From assembly GCF_000237925.1 (NCBI RefSeq), contig NC_031495.1, positions 39,584,210 to 39,648,209 of the forward strand: a DNA stretch of 64,000 nt, given 5' to 3'. The notes under the pieces were generated by a model. The model searched no databases and was not told where the DNA came from. It saw only the letters and a list, made by a program, of their open reading frames with translations. Of the stretch, positions 23,932 to 37,500 are shown piece by piece (the first letter of the stretch is position 1; each line of letters begins with the position of its first letter). A program made the translations under genes and the position numbers. The DNA comes from Schistosoma mansoni. Lineage: Eukaryota > Platyhelminthes > Trematoda > Strigeidida > Schistosomatidae.

Positions 23932-24340
23932 TGTAAAATGCACTGCACACGTTTTTACTCGATCATCGAAAATCTTGTGGTGATCTACTTTTATGAAGGG
24001 AACGGGATTTGTATAGTGGAAGCAATTATTATAACCAACTGTACCAATCATTGTTTTACCGTATCTGTTTGCTTGAGTGTACCGAAAAAACACTTCCGTT
24101 GTTTTGTGACGTTGCACGAACTCTCGTACTCTCAGCAATGTCGCTTGTGGATTTCGGTGCGATCTTGGTGTCGTTTCGACACCAGGAAATCACCAAAAAA
24201 TACATCTTACTACAACCTTTAATTTACTCCTGATATGTGGTATTTGAATGGGTGTAATCTAGCAACTGGCACGTAGTTTTCCTGAAGTGGTGATCATAGT
24301 CAACCGCGACTCGACGCCCACTACATTTGGCGAGCGACGA
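23932..24340 (+). mobile_element. Candidate LTR plus primer-binding site
   Basis: A ~394-bp segment begins TGTA and ends TACA (24325), the short inverted termini expected of an LTR. It is followed directly by TTTGGCGAGCGACGATC, which resembles the start of an internal region with a tRNA primer-binding site; an ATG lies 50 bases further on. No second LTR or pol sequence follows, and 24420-24975 is unassigned. Identification is by layout only. Confidence 0.4.
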
Positions 24341-24975
24341 TCTCGAACAATCCTCAACGGCTGGGGAATTTCCCGAAGATGTCAATTAAGGTAAGTCTAT
24401 TATCTATCTATCCACATTTGCTGCACGTTTTCATACTGATACCTTTCAAGATATAATACCCAGGCAACAACTTGAAACGGCGGATAACGATAAGAGTAGC
24501 GTTTATATTATTACCCTGAAAATTTTACAATCTTCTACTCCTTCATATCCTTTGATCTACTTTCAGTTTTTGCCATGTCTTGATCACATATAATCTGATC
24601 TGTCTCTTATAGCTTATACCATTAGTTATCTTCATAGCAGTATGATATAATAAATGGACGTCTAGCCCATAATACAAATGCTTTATTCATCTGATTTGCT
24701 TGTAACATGGAACTAGTAGAGAGAGTGTGTTTCAACAACGAGCTTCGATTGGAGCAATATTCATACTTACCACAAACGTAAGAGAGCCCAACATCACAAA
24801 AGGATGGAGGGTGGCGTTCCTGACCAGCAAACATGATGGTGGGGAGATAACCTCAACCCACCCGTGTTTGTAGGGCACAACATGTTGAATTACGGCTCCT
24901 CATGTCAAGTGGTATGTCACGAACCAACGGTATTGATGCTGATTTATTTATGCAAAATACCTTTATAAATCGTGT

Positions 24976-25425
24976 TTAAAATCCTGAACAGACTAAACTA
25001 AAGAAGTCGAAGCGACATGCCATACAAGATCGATTTTTACGAAATCCATGTTGCACATCATTGATAAATTTTTCAGTCAGTAAATAGTTGGATAGTTCGT
25101 CACTAATAATTTTTCCCATAATCCTAGAGATTATTGAAGTAATATTTATCGGCCGATAATTGTTCATTTTGGTCTTATCTTCAGAGTTGTAACGTGGTAG
25201 AATGTGCTCGGTTTTCCAATAGTAAGGGTAAGAACCTGATTCCATAGAGAGAGTAAACAGCTTTAGAAGAAGAAGTGGAATATATGGGCCACCATACTTG
25301 TAGAGAAAGGATGAAATCCCGTCTGCTCCGTGACCTCTTGAAACCTTAAGGGAATTTATAGCCTTACTAATTTTTAAGCACGTGAAGGAGATAGAGTTTA
25401 TTGAGTCACTAGTAACACACATAAC
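24976..25425 (-). mobile_element. CR1/Jockey-type RT fragment
   Basis: A 148-codon minus-strand frame holds HGADGISSFLYKYG, WKTEHILPRYNSED, NNYRPINITSIISRIMGKII and VQHGFRKNRSCM, the N-terminal half of a LINE reverse transcriptase. It stops before the catalytic motif. Residues differ clearly from the other CR1-like copies here, so it is a separate lineage. Confidence 0.75.
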
Positions 25426-25559
25426 TCCTGAAACAGCGCCATTTATGAGTTCTTTGTCATGCGCAAAAAAATACTACTGAAAAAGTAGCTATAGTTTTAG
25501 AGTCGTATATAAAAGTGCTATTATGAAGTATGTATGGTATATCAACATTTTGTTGTTAT

Positions 25560-28420
25560 CTCTGACATGCATGTGACGATTGCAAAGGTTGGTTACGCCT
25601 AGCATACACAAATCTCAAAGTAGCTGCTTACATCAGACTTAGTAAGTGGGATCGTAGGTGGTTATGTGGTAAGTGCAACATGAATCGTGAGGTTTTGCTA
25701 AGCGACATCATCATTCTCTTGACAGGTCTGCAGAAAAAGTTGTCAGCGAACCTGAAGAAAGGCAGTCTTAAAACGGGTAAACGAACAGAGACAAGCATTG
25801 AAGGAAAGAAGAGAGACCTCGACAACGCTAATATTGACGGGACATGCGTCGATAATACTGAGGACATACTGAAGCTCAGCACTATTATAACATCGATGGT
25901 GCTAGACTCCTTTAGCAAACTTGGGTCTCCCAGCACAGGATCCCTGAATGCAACGGTTGTTCTCGAAAACTCTCTAGACAATTGGATACTAGCTAACAAG
26001 GTTAAAAAGTACCGGGTGTCACCGTCTAAGAAGCTGAACATCATAGTTGTTGTAGTGAGGTCACCTGGTGACCGTGCAGTCTACCCCTGAGACTGTCCGA
26101 CCTGTCAGCAAAGAGTACAAGAATCTGAAAAGCGCTTCAACCACCAAACAACAAGTTCCTCAATTTGAGCGCACCCGAAAACCGGGGAAAACGATCACGG
26201 TTTGCAGTGATTCTTTCTTAATTATGAACCATAAAGACAGCCCTGATCTTCCCCTCAGTTTGCAGGACAAAAATGACAGGATGCTCTGAGGAGAGTTAAA
26301 CAAGATGTTCAAACTTCCTAAAATAGAGCCTTTGACGGTCACATGGCTCACTTGGCGAAAGGACTCTAAGTATCAAAATCACCCAAGATTACTTCGTGTA
26401 ATACTCACTAATGCTACTGACATAGAGGATATCCTACTAGCTAGTCACTTACTGAAATCTGATGGGAATGTAGGAATACTGCCTGACATACCGTATACTG
26501 TGCCTAATCTCATCCGGAACATCCCTAAGAAATCCCGCGAGAAATTTTTGTGCGAAAGAAGTATCATTGTGCAAGATGTACCGGAAAACACGAACCCTGG
26601 TCACACAAACTCCGATATTGGGGAATACAAATTCATCAAGCAGTCTTTGGAGCTCAAAAACATATTTATTCAACAAGTGGTGACACCAGCCAAGGAAGGC
26701 AGGAGTTCTAGACTTCTGCCGAAGAAGATAACCTTCCCATCCTCCCATATGGCATCTGCAACTCTGGAAACATTTCTTGCCAACAGACGTCGGTTGCCAA
26801 CTGGAATCCTAATGCATCCAGATAGACCACATGATGCCAGGATCAAGCACAAAGACAAGTTGTAGCTGACTATTATACATGTGGACTATCTGGATCATGA
26901 AAAACGTGAAATATGCAGGGAGTACCAACTCGGGGAACCCTATGTAAGTAGATTATCTGTACATTCACATAAGGCTCACATGTTTCAAAGTGTAGGTATA
27001 AACTACTTAAACATGAAGGCCACGAATTTACCGAATAAAACGGATGAGTTGTGCGAACTCAGTAGAGCTAATTATACTCATCTGATAGGAATATCTGAAA
27101 CATGGATACCTTCTCAAGTTACCAGGAGCTGGCAATACCCGGGATGTCTTTTTCAGTGACAGAAAAACAGGTATTGGAGGTGGAGTAGCCGTATACTTAC
27201 AATCATGCCTGGAGGTACCCTAAATTCAAAACCAAGACTTTCTAAATCTTGACGAAACCGTATGGCACTTAGTAAGTTTGTCTACCATCTCAAGGTGTCT
27301 GGTTGGAGTCATCTACAGGAAGCCCACTTCTGACATCGAGTACGACAATCGTATGCTGGAAGGATTATTCCTCCATAATCGCCTCAGATTCACTCATATC
27401 CTGATTCTAGAGGACTTCAATCTTCCTAAAGACAATTTCGTGTATCATACACTGCAAGTGAAAACATTACTGTAGATTCGTCGAGCTCATTGAAGATCTC
27501 GGATTATTCAAACATGTGAAGTCGGCAACTCGCTGGAGGAACAGTCAGATACCGTCACGCTTAGACTTGGTGTTTACGAACGAAGAATACCTAATTAACA
27601 ACCTCTCTATCCTGATTCCCCTGTGGAAGGCGGTCACGTCATCATAGCTTTCAGTTTTATAAGCAAAGCTGAATTGATGTGGATGCTCATTGGGATTTCT
27701 TACTGCACACGCCCTTATGTGCTACAAAGCATTCAGTTCCTCAAACAGTCCCTAAAGGCAATAATCAACCTACAGTCATCAAGAACCCCACTCTTCGTTT
27801 GCTAGGTCGCAAAAGGCGCTATTGGGTAGAATACAAACGAAATGGTAACAATGGCGCGTACAGGCAATACAAACATATAAGGCACATATGCACGAAGACA
27901 ATAAGAGAAGGCAGGCTTCAGTACTAGGTAGAGCTTATTGATAAATTTGTCTCCAATCCGAAAACCCTGTTCCGTCAGGCAGCCTCTCTTCGATAAGCCG
28001 AAACCGGAGTTTCTCAACTGCTAGGTCCTAGTAGCCCGACCAACAATGACGGTAATGCCACTAGCCGCTTGGCTGAACAATACTGTCGGACAATTCAACC
28101 AACCCTCATCAACTATATTGATGAAAGCTTCATCTGCAACTACACATAACTTTCCGAAGTTTACCTGAGAATTGGTTTGGTGTTTCGGGAACTGCAGCAT
28201 CTAAGAAAATACACTTTTCCGGGCCCGGATATGGTTCATTCTGCTATACTGAGGGAAGCAGCTTCAATACTGGCAACACCGCTTAGCGTGATGTTCTCAC
28301 GCTCGCTAAGCTGAAGCAAACTACTGGATATTTGAAAGCTAGCTCACATCAAGCAAGTTTTCGAAGCAGGTCGACGCACCGAACCTTCGAGCTAACAATT
28401 TCCTTTTCCTATTTTATCGA
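25560..28420 (+). mobile_element. CR1/L3-like LINE with PHD-type ORF1, endonuclease and partial RT
   Basis: ORF1 begins near 25565 with a PHD-finger-like Cys pattern (CDDCKGWLRLAY ... RRWLCGKC) and continues, frame-broken, through 25680-26865 with a basic C-terminal region. ORF2 starts near 26990 with an endonuclease: NYLNMKATNLPNKTDEL, HLIGISETWIPS and, in other frames, GVIYRKPTSD and DFNLP. RT follows from about 27800 (FPGPDMVHSAIL near 28217) and fades before the catalytic box at about 28420. It is 3'-incomplete, unlike typical LINE insertions, so a later deletion is likely. Confidence 0.72.
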
Positions 28421-30489
28421 TATTATACCCAGGTTCCTGCCTGGAGGTATTGAAGATCCACTCTTACTAAACATGGAAGCCCTTTAAGTGTAAGCTTCTT
28501 CTATTCCTCCCAAAACCACTTGAAACCATTTGTTAAATTTCCTTGTAGTCCGGCTATTCAACATAAATAACACTCAGATTTTTGTGAAACCAGGATCACT
28601 TCATTTATTTGAAAAAATCCGTCACTCAGATAAATTCTTCAACTTCTATGAATCTATACTGATTCAAACAGGAGAGAAACTTATCAATACGGTGCATAAA
28701 ACCGATATAGTTAATACAGGTTATTAGGTGTTTCGTATTTTCCGCTGAATCTTGACTCAAGGTCGGCGGGGCTTGCTTATTATCAAGCTTACGTTGCTGT
28801 TGCTAATACTCCTTTGTAATTATTTCACCTTACAAGTAAATAGAAGTTAAATCTCTTTTGGATAAACTGTAAAATTATCACATCAGTTTCTTTGTACTTT
28901 CTGCTCATCCAGTTGTGTTTCAGTGATTGTTCTTAGATGCCTTTTTCATACAAGCATATACTGACTGTAGTCAGTATATATTGACTGATCAGACTAAATA
29001 TACTTTGGTTTGAAGGTAAACAGTTTATGAATTAAGATTAGGTGAATCAAAACATAGAGATACGCGTTATTTAGCTCCGCATTCGTTTTTAGTGTTTTTT
29101 GCGTTAACTTAACTGTCAGAAAATTGAGTCTTTCTAGTTTACCATATCTGTTTATTACAGCTAGATGTGTCGTACAATATAACACTAGATTCCAACCTGA
29201 AGATTTTTTTTTAGCAAAAACAAGAACTTTGATGCGCTTTCATAGTATGTCTAGCAAGCAAGTTTGCCACGAGTTGTGCAAATTATGTTATTCTAAACAG
29301 TCTTTTAGTTAATAAAGTAATATAATATCCAAGTAATTGAAAAGCCTCCTACTTGAGTGTCAGATTATTTTTACCGAAAAACAGCATCAAACAATTTTGA
29401 TGTTAATCACACTGAAAAGTCTTGTCTGAAGTCAAATATCTGGACACCAGACGTCAAGATATTGATATGAAAACTTCGTATCCAGTTTCAAGAAATTATT
29501 CTGAAAGTTTGAAAACCGAGTACGTCAGTGAGTTTTTCGGAAGTTTTAGGCACCAAATAGTGATTCCACAGGACTATATCTAATGAATTTCTGGCGCATA
29601 TAATTGGATCTCAAATAAAATGAGACTTTTATACGTCTCCATTTCGCTCCGAACCGCTGTACACAACTATGATTATCTCAAAGTAATCATACTTAATCAA
29701 CTCGTTTTATTTTTAAAGACTGATATTTTCAAACTGGCTTCGATTAATTCTATGTATAATGTTACTAGTAACTGTCATCATAGGTCTGTAGAAATTGTTA
29801 AATGTCATTGATATCGCGAACCAGCCCGAGTTAGATAAAAACTAATAACTAGGAATGAGTAGATGAACGTTTTTTCCTAGTATAGGACTCTCCAACAATG
29901 CACACACTACCCTGACATGTTCAAACCCAGAAATAGGTCTTGTGGCATATATTTGACCTCTAGACCACTGAGCTGGCATCTAGTGACCTGAACTTTTAGG
30001 GTTGGCCAGTTTGTATTATTGAAAAACCATCTTCCATTATCTCCGATGGTTAAACGTCTCGCATCCGACACTGTTGAACTGCTACTAGTAACGAAGGCGA
30101 TGATTTAATTAATGGGCAACTTTGAAGTAACACTTAAGTGGGCCTGAGAAAATTCAACCACTTACTCCCGTCAAAACAGCTTGGTAACTTAGCTTGAGAA
30201 ATTAAAATTAGTAGTTACATCTGGGACATTAGTATATAAATTAGAATTAGTGTTCTTATGACAAATTGACATCTATGGTGTTAAAATGTTACTTAGCCAT
30301 ATGAATAGGTCGGTCCAATCTAATAAATTCGTTCGTAAATTGGTAACTGGATTTAACCTTTATGGGTGGTTCTCGAAATTATCTTCAATCTAGTTAATTT
30401 TCATCTTCAACTCTGACAGTATAACAATAAATGTCATTAGTTAGTTTTCTTTACAAGACAAATAAAATTATGATGAAACTAGTATGTAA
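28421..30489. other. Unannotated stretch
   Basis: About 2 kb with no identified gene. It contains a 10-bp-stem hairpin at 28956-28979 (ATATACTGAC, TGTA loop, reverse complement). Short frames such as 29124-29312 and 29620-29811 show no similarity I recognise. Confidence 0.45.
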
Positions 30490-31027
30490 GTCAGTCAGCT
30501 ACAACGTAGGAGCAGGCACATATATGCATCGGTTCAGGTTGCCTTACCTCATTAGCACAACAAGATGAACACCAAATTCATAGTAGTTAATTTAGTGGTG
30601 GTAATATATAAAAGAAAGGTTGTATATAAGGATACAGTACACGAAGAAAGACAGATATGAAGCAATTTTAATATGAAGGTTTAAGGAAAGGCAAAGAGTG
30701 TATGCACCTACGCTATTGTGATCGATTCTGAGCCATGTCACTCAGAGTATCCAACCATTGGTTACGACAGTCACGCGGACCCCAACCAAGTAGTCTGCAT
30801 TTACCAACGTAGCTCAGACTAGAGGTTAGTGACTTCAAGCACTGATGACACGTTTTGGTTTGGCTGCCCCTCACTTTCTTCCAACCATCTCCAATACTAC
30901 TCGGCATTGCGCGTCGTGGTAATCGGTGTTCAGGCATACGTAACACATGGCCCAACCATCTTAGTCGATATAGGTTCACAATCTCATAAACTGATTAACC
31001 TTCATTCCCTAATACTCTGTGTCTAAC
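30490..31027 (-). mobile_element. RTE LINE 3' end
   Basis: Minus-strand translation reads VNLYRLRWLGHVLRMPEHRL, GDGWKKVRGSQTKT, CHQCLKSLTSSLSYVGKCRL and WGPRDCRNQWLDTLSDMAQ, the C-terminus of the RTE ORF, followed by about 230 bp of 3' UTR identical in layout to 10000-10255. It retains the segment deleted from the 8850 copy. 5'-truncated. Confidence 0.85.
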
Positions 31028-31589
31028 CTCACTATTACTTACCTGGTGATATATATATACTGATGTGATTTATAAAAATGTGTTATTCAGTAAACCTTTT
31101 GTAGAAGTTAATTGAATCACTTAAAAGGCTCTTTAAATTTGAGTACACTAAGTCAATGACTATTTTCTACCTAGTTCATCCATTTTACATTTTTGAAACC
31201 TTTAAGCACTTGTCGTATTTCCTTTGCAATTTTATTAGTAACTGAATACGGATACAAATGGATTTTCATGTTATGTTGGATGCATATTCAAAACTCCTGC
31301 TAATCTTGATGACTAAGGTCTTGAGTAGAGCCACTCTTCAACTCACTTTGGTATTTGCAGTAATCAAAATTCCTTAGAAAAAGTTCTAAGAGGAGGATAA
31401 AGAATGATTGCATAAAATATACTTCGTTTGCCTATTGTATTTCTACCTACTAATCATCTTTTTTTCACTTACTACTATCAGTCATGTCCTTAATTTTTCG
31501 CATAACCATACTCAAATCTTTGATTAAATTATCTTTTGTAGTTTCATGGTTGTAAATTTGATCAATAATACCCGTTATTACTTCTCATA

Positions 31590-34500
31590 ATGTCCGCGAA
31601 ATCATCTGATAACAAATTCTCATCTGTTATTCAAATAAATACGATAGATGATTACATTGCTCCCACACAGGTCAGATTTGTTTCTCAGTAAATTAAATAT
31701 TTTAGGCATGTATTAAACCAGTAAAGATCGATAAATCTTTTGGAAAGACCAGATCTGTTAAAGTTGAAGAAGATGGTTCTTACACGGCTGTAACTGAGGT
31801 ATTTTGTGTTTCTGGTTAATACGATCTCACAGGACGGGAGTAAATACTCCTTACAAAAAGCATCCATCAGTCTCAATGACTGTTTGGCTTGTAGTGGTTG
31901 TATAACTTCTGCAGAGACCATCCTCATATCCGAACACAGCTCTACCGTATTTTCTGATATTTTGTTGCAAAATAAGTCCAAAAAGGTATGGTTCTTAATA
32001 TACTTAAGAATTAAAGGTAAACGATCGGAGCATAATAGTTGTTTCGTTGTCCCCACAAACCATTGCCAATTTATTGAGCCATGTAACAGCCCTTCCTGAA
32101 AGTAAATTGGCTAGAGCATTTCGCTGTTTTCAAGTCAGTAATTCCCTATCAAAGCCGGATATGAGTACTTTCAGGACTTTTATTGCTTCGTGTCTCTTTT
32201 CTATTGGGGTTCATTTGGTTACCGACGTTACTTGGGCTCGTGACATATGTCTTTATGAAGCGGGATTAGAATTCATAGAGCACTTCAAAAAACGTGATGA
32301 TAAATGCACAGATACTTTGCCCTTGTTTTCCAGTATTTGCCCAGGTAATATTGGTATTTCACACCCATAAATAGCAAACTTTATTTTCATTTGCATTCGG
32401 TGCATATTGTATATTTTATTCTCATTCCTACGGATAGCACTCATGATATTATTTTAAATTTATCTTCTTGTACACCACATAACCTTACGAAACTGCAGAG
32501 ATGGAAGCTACATTTTGCTGACATTAGTACTGTGAAAAAATATCAAGATCATCTGTTGTTGTTTTTTAGTTTATGAATTTAAGTACGTATTTGGTTCTAC
32601 AAGAATCGTATTTCTCACTAGCGTTAGCTTTATTCACGTGAGTTTCGTTTATTTGTTAGGAGCTTATTGGGAAAGGCAAATGTTACATTCATAATCTGTT
32701 CTTATGAGAACTTATTCTTAACGTATTTTAGTCTAGTACGTTGAGCTTCCCTCCGCTAGCTTTGAGGTTCTTCTCTTGTATTTTTTTTATACACAGCATC
32801 ATATCTAGGTTGCTGTATCACTGCTTAGTTTCTTACTGTTCTATAGTTTGGCTTAATTAGAAATCCTGGTCTGACTGATTTAGAGTGAATTCGTTCGAAT
32901 AAAGACATTTAAAACAAACAGACTAAATAAGGTGGATATTGCATAAGTCCGGGATGCTATACATCGAAATAGTAAGTTAAAACAGTCATTGAGCGGCTAA
33001 AATGGTTACTGAATCATATCAACCATAGTCTCCGTGAATAATCACCCAGTAGCTGGCATTTATGCACATAACTCTTATGAAACAGATAATTTGTTCTGTT
33101 TGTCTTGAGGCTTTTTCTCCCTATTCCCGACAAAGTATCTGGATCTTTTCAGTAAATCACGGTTGTTGCATATAATTCTAAATATGATTAACATCAGTCA
33201 CTTAACACTTCCACTATAAGCCAACAATCCTTCGAATACACCGATAATTGAATATTTGTGCTTTCTAGACTTGGTTCGGAATGTGACGGGAATATGATGT
33301 GACCGTATGAACCGATGGAGACTTCATCCAGGTCATACATTGCTAACTGTTTGGTACATTTTTTATTCTAATTTTACCACTTTTGTATCTCGAACAAACA
33401 GTAGTAGTTCGAACTGTTTAAGAGGGGAGAGATCAAAATAATACCTAGAAATATTTGTAAAACTCATCCCTTTAGATGTATTTTCAAACTAAGAACGAAG
33501 TACTAAATGTTACATGCGGAATTTTTCTATATTTTTGTGGTTAATATTATTAGTACCCGATCGTTGCTGATACCTTGACGTGGTGGTCGGGCTCACCTAT
33601 TGTGATGAACCAATCGATCCATACTGGCTGGAACAATCGTTCCTCAAGGTCCTACCATGCCAGAGAGGTCGGTTGAAGAACGATAAGACTAAAAGCAGCA
33701 AACCCAAGGTCCGAAGGCGAAGTCGTACTGCTGACTGTACAGAGGTGTGACGGCAGTAAGTTGTTTTCTTCAGATAACCAGCATAACAGCGATGCTGCCT
33801 TCCACAAGGAGGGGTGGGGTTAGGAAAGGTCGACCCTAAAATTGCACACCTAGCCTTATCCCACGGATATCCTTCTCCAGCAGTAAATTCCCAACAAGTA
33901 CGAAGCTAACACAAAAATTACCCACAAAAAGGTCGTGTGTGACCGACCTCAAGCAGTTGTCCGTTGGGCACTGCGGTCACTCTCTCAGTTCATTAAGACC
34001 ACTTCTAATCCAATTTTCTTTTCAGGTACCTCTAGAAGAACCTTTCTACTGTGTGGGAAACCGGGAAGTTATAACCGCCCTCATACCTCTAGCAGCACTT
34101 AAGATCACTTTATTCATAATCAGTCTCCCTCTTCAATTCCCATTATTCCTCCTACTTTGAATTTCAACTCTAAACTTCCTCTTTTGGCTTCCTCCTCAAG
34201 TGTCACAATAGCTAACGATTCCTGTGCGCAAAACACTGTCCTAGGTCTACTGAAACCTCGCTCCAAATTACACATTGGAGCCTTCAACGTACACACACTA
34301 TGTCAAATCAACCAGCAGGCCTCCTTGGCTAAAACCCTAGAAACTCTTACCATCGATTTATGCTGTCTCCAAAACACATACAAGATGCTAGTGTGGTCAT
34401 TCACTTAACCTCACCTCACCAAAATGGAGAGCCAACGAGATACATCCTCTGTGTATCTGGCGACCCAATGGCTAGTTCTCGTGGACTTGCAGGTGTAGGC

Positions 34501-37500
34501 ATAGCACGTTGGTAAATGCAGACTACTTGGTTGGGGTCCGCGTGACTGTCGTAACCAATGGTTGGATACTCTGAGTGACATGGCTCAGAATCGATCACAA
34601 TAGCGTAGGTGCATACACTCTTTGCCTTTCCTTAAACCTTCATATTAAAATTGCTTCATATCTGTCTTTCTTCGTGTACTGTATCCTTATATACAACCTT
34701 TCTTTTATATATTACCACCACTAAATTAACTACTATGAATTTGGTGTTCATCTTGTTGTGCTAATGAGGTAAGGCAACCTGAACCGATGCATATATGTGC
34801 CTGCTCCTACGTTGTAGCCGACTGACTGACTAATATTATTAGTCGCTACTAATGCAAGTGTTATATCCATTTGCTGATTAGTGTGAAAATGATACCGTGG
34901 TGTGAGTTGCTCACACCCACATAAGTAGTATATGACGATGGTCAGGCATTGAATGTATTACGGTAGAAGATCGTTAACGAAATGCAATTGTTATGAAAGT
35001 GCATGAACAAATATATTTAGAGACTATGAACTGATATTTGCTAAAGAAACGGTCAAGAATGAGACAATTGATTGTTTGCAAATTAAATGTTAACTGTATG
35101 GTTGTCAGATTTTAGTGAGATGGTCTGTAATTTTCGTGTCAAATACATTCAATTTTCTCCACCCGTGTTCTTGTTCACTACCATACTACTAGTTAAACCT
35201 AGGTCTGTGATTCCTATTCCGTACTGTGTACGAAAACCACAATGTTTGAGCTGGAAAATATTTGGTATTGAGAACGCAGGTGTAAAAGCTGTTTGACGTT
35301 TATTTTTACTGTTTTAAAGGTTGGATATGCTATGCTGAAAAGAGTCCCCTTACTTCATCCATCCTGTCAAGCTCTGGGTACCGTGAATTCTCAATTATCC
35401 CTCATATATCAAATGTTCGTTCTCCGCAGCAAATCGCAGGCAGGGTAATTAAACTTTTAGGTGAAGAGAAATGTTTTCATGTCAGTATTATGCCTTGTTT
35501 TGATAAGAAGTTAGAAGCATCTAGAGTGGAGTTTTCGGTACCTTCAAAAAGTATTTCTGACTTTTATGTCCCAGATGTTGATTTGGTCTTGGCTACCAAT
35601 GAACTGCTTTGCTTCCTTGAATCATTAATTGACGAATCTAATGATACCGTCTCGTTTTCTTTTGCTGAACACACATCTGAAGTTGGAGAAAGTCAGCGGT
35701 TGATATTAGAGAGGTATGGATATATTTTTTGAGATGTATGCCTGTAGTTACTACTATTATGTATCATGTCTGTTTTCATTAAACTTGAACTATACTTAGC
35801 TTTGGATATGTAAAATCGCAACCATGTCCCTTAACTTGTGTAAAACCGGCGTTAAAAGCATTAAATCACTTGTTAAGAACTAGGCAATGTTTCCGAGACT
35901 ATTTTGTTATTTTTCGATGAATTATAATAATGTTGGTGGATTTAACTCACATATCTTTTTTTCCTGAACCTGTTGGGCTTTTTGTTGTGTTAATTAAATC
36001 GACCTGAATACTATAGAACTATCACTTCAAGTATTTACAAAAGCCTGTTAAAACTATAATTCGTAACTACATTTTTTATTTCATATGCACCACTCCTTAT
36101 TGCTGAACAGTTGAATTTTTAAAATTATGTTCTATTCAGAATAATCAAACTTATGTAGCTAAAGAAATTTCTACGACATAACGAATTCACATTCTGCAGA
36201 TGGTATTGTGCTCACTATATATTCAAATCAAAATACATCCACAAATTTTGGGAGTGGTGACTTTCGTTGATAATTCTAATCTTAAACTAAAGGGAATTGA
36301 TATTAGTCACGCTAGTTATTCTGCAGCGTTCTTTAATCTATAGAAACAAGAAACTAAATTCCAAATACTTTCCTTGTTTTCTAGATTATATGAAATATTT
36401 TGTGTGAAAATGTCGCAGGAGAAAACCGGTGTTGCATTTGATCATTTTCCTTTGCGAGTCAACAAAATGCTTCCTATGTATAGACACAGTGGGAGTGGTT
36501 CAGGTGGATACGCGGCATGTATTCTAAAGATGGCAGCAGAAGAACTATTCTCGGTCAAATTAAAGCCTGACATATTAAAGGATGAACGTGTGTTAACTCG
36601 CTATTTACAAAATCGAGATATTCAGGTTGGTTTGTAGTCTTTTGTTTTACAAGGGACATATTTCTATTTTCCTTAAGACATCGATTAATTTTGAAAATAC
36701 ATTACCGTCGATAATGTCACTTTGTTGGCCTTCCTCAGTTCACCTGCATTGGTTTAAATTGTATTCGATAGAATTTTCGAAGAAATACCTTAAACATAAA
36801 TCATTTGTTGTGTTACTCAGTCCAATTTCTCAATATTTAATATGCATGCTGTAAACAGTACTAAGACTTCAATCTTTAATGCAAAGCTACGTATGTATGG
36901 TTAACTGCATGCAATATTCAAAATAAAGTGAATAATCAACGATCGTTTTGTCTCTTGTTGGCTAAATATTCACATCACGTTGTCCTCCTGACCACAGGTT
37001 TGTTTTGTTTTATTTTCAAGGAATTAATCTTGTTTAACTCAAAAGAAGACCGTAGTTTGGCGGAGTCTCTGCTATCATCTCTTTCAAATCGAACACCTTA
37101 CCGTCACTTTGAAACCCAACCAAAAGCAATGTTAGTATTTGGGATAGCTAATGGATTTCGTAATATCCAAACTATTGTTCAATATCTGCGAAAAACGTAT
37201 CAATTTAAAAAATGCGATGACCCAGATTTAATAAAGTCCAGACAAATAAAAGTCCACTATCCGTTTGATTATGTAGAGGTGATGGCATGTCCAAATGGTT
37301 AGTTAAATGTTTTCGTAGATTACCTGTATTGAATTCAACGTTGATAGGAGACTATTTGATCATATTTGAGTTCACCGAAATATATTTACGCCTTTCAGTT
37401 GTCTATCAAAGCCGGTACGATTGGATACAAGATCATCTGTTGGATATCTGGTAATATATTTTTCTGAGAGATCAACAAATGAACCAGTTCTAGCTGAGTT

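Noticed and set aside
24009-24233. 74-codon frame within the candidate LTR
   Set aside because: No similarity, overlaps a second frame of equal quality and carries no splice context.
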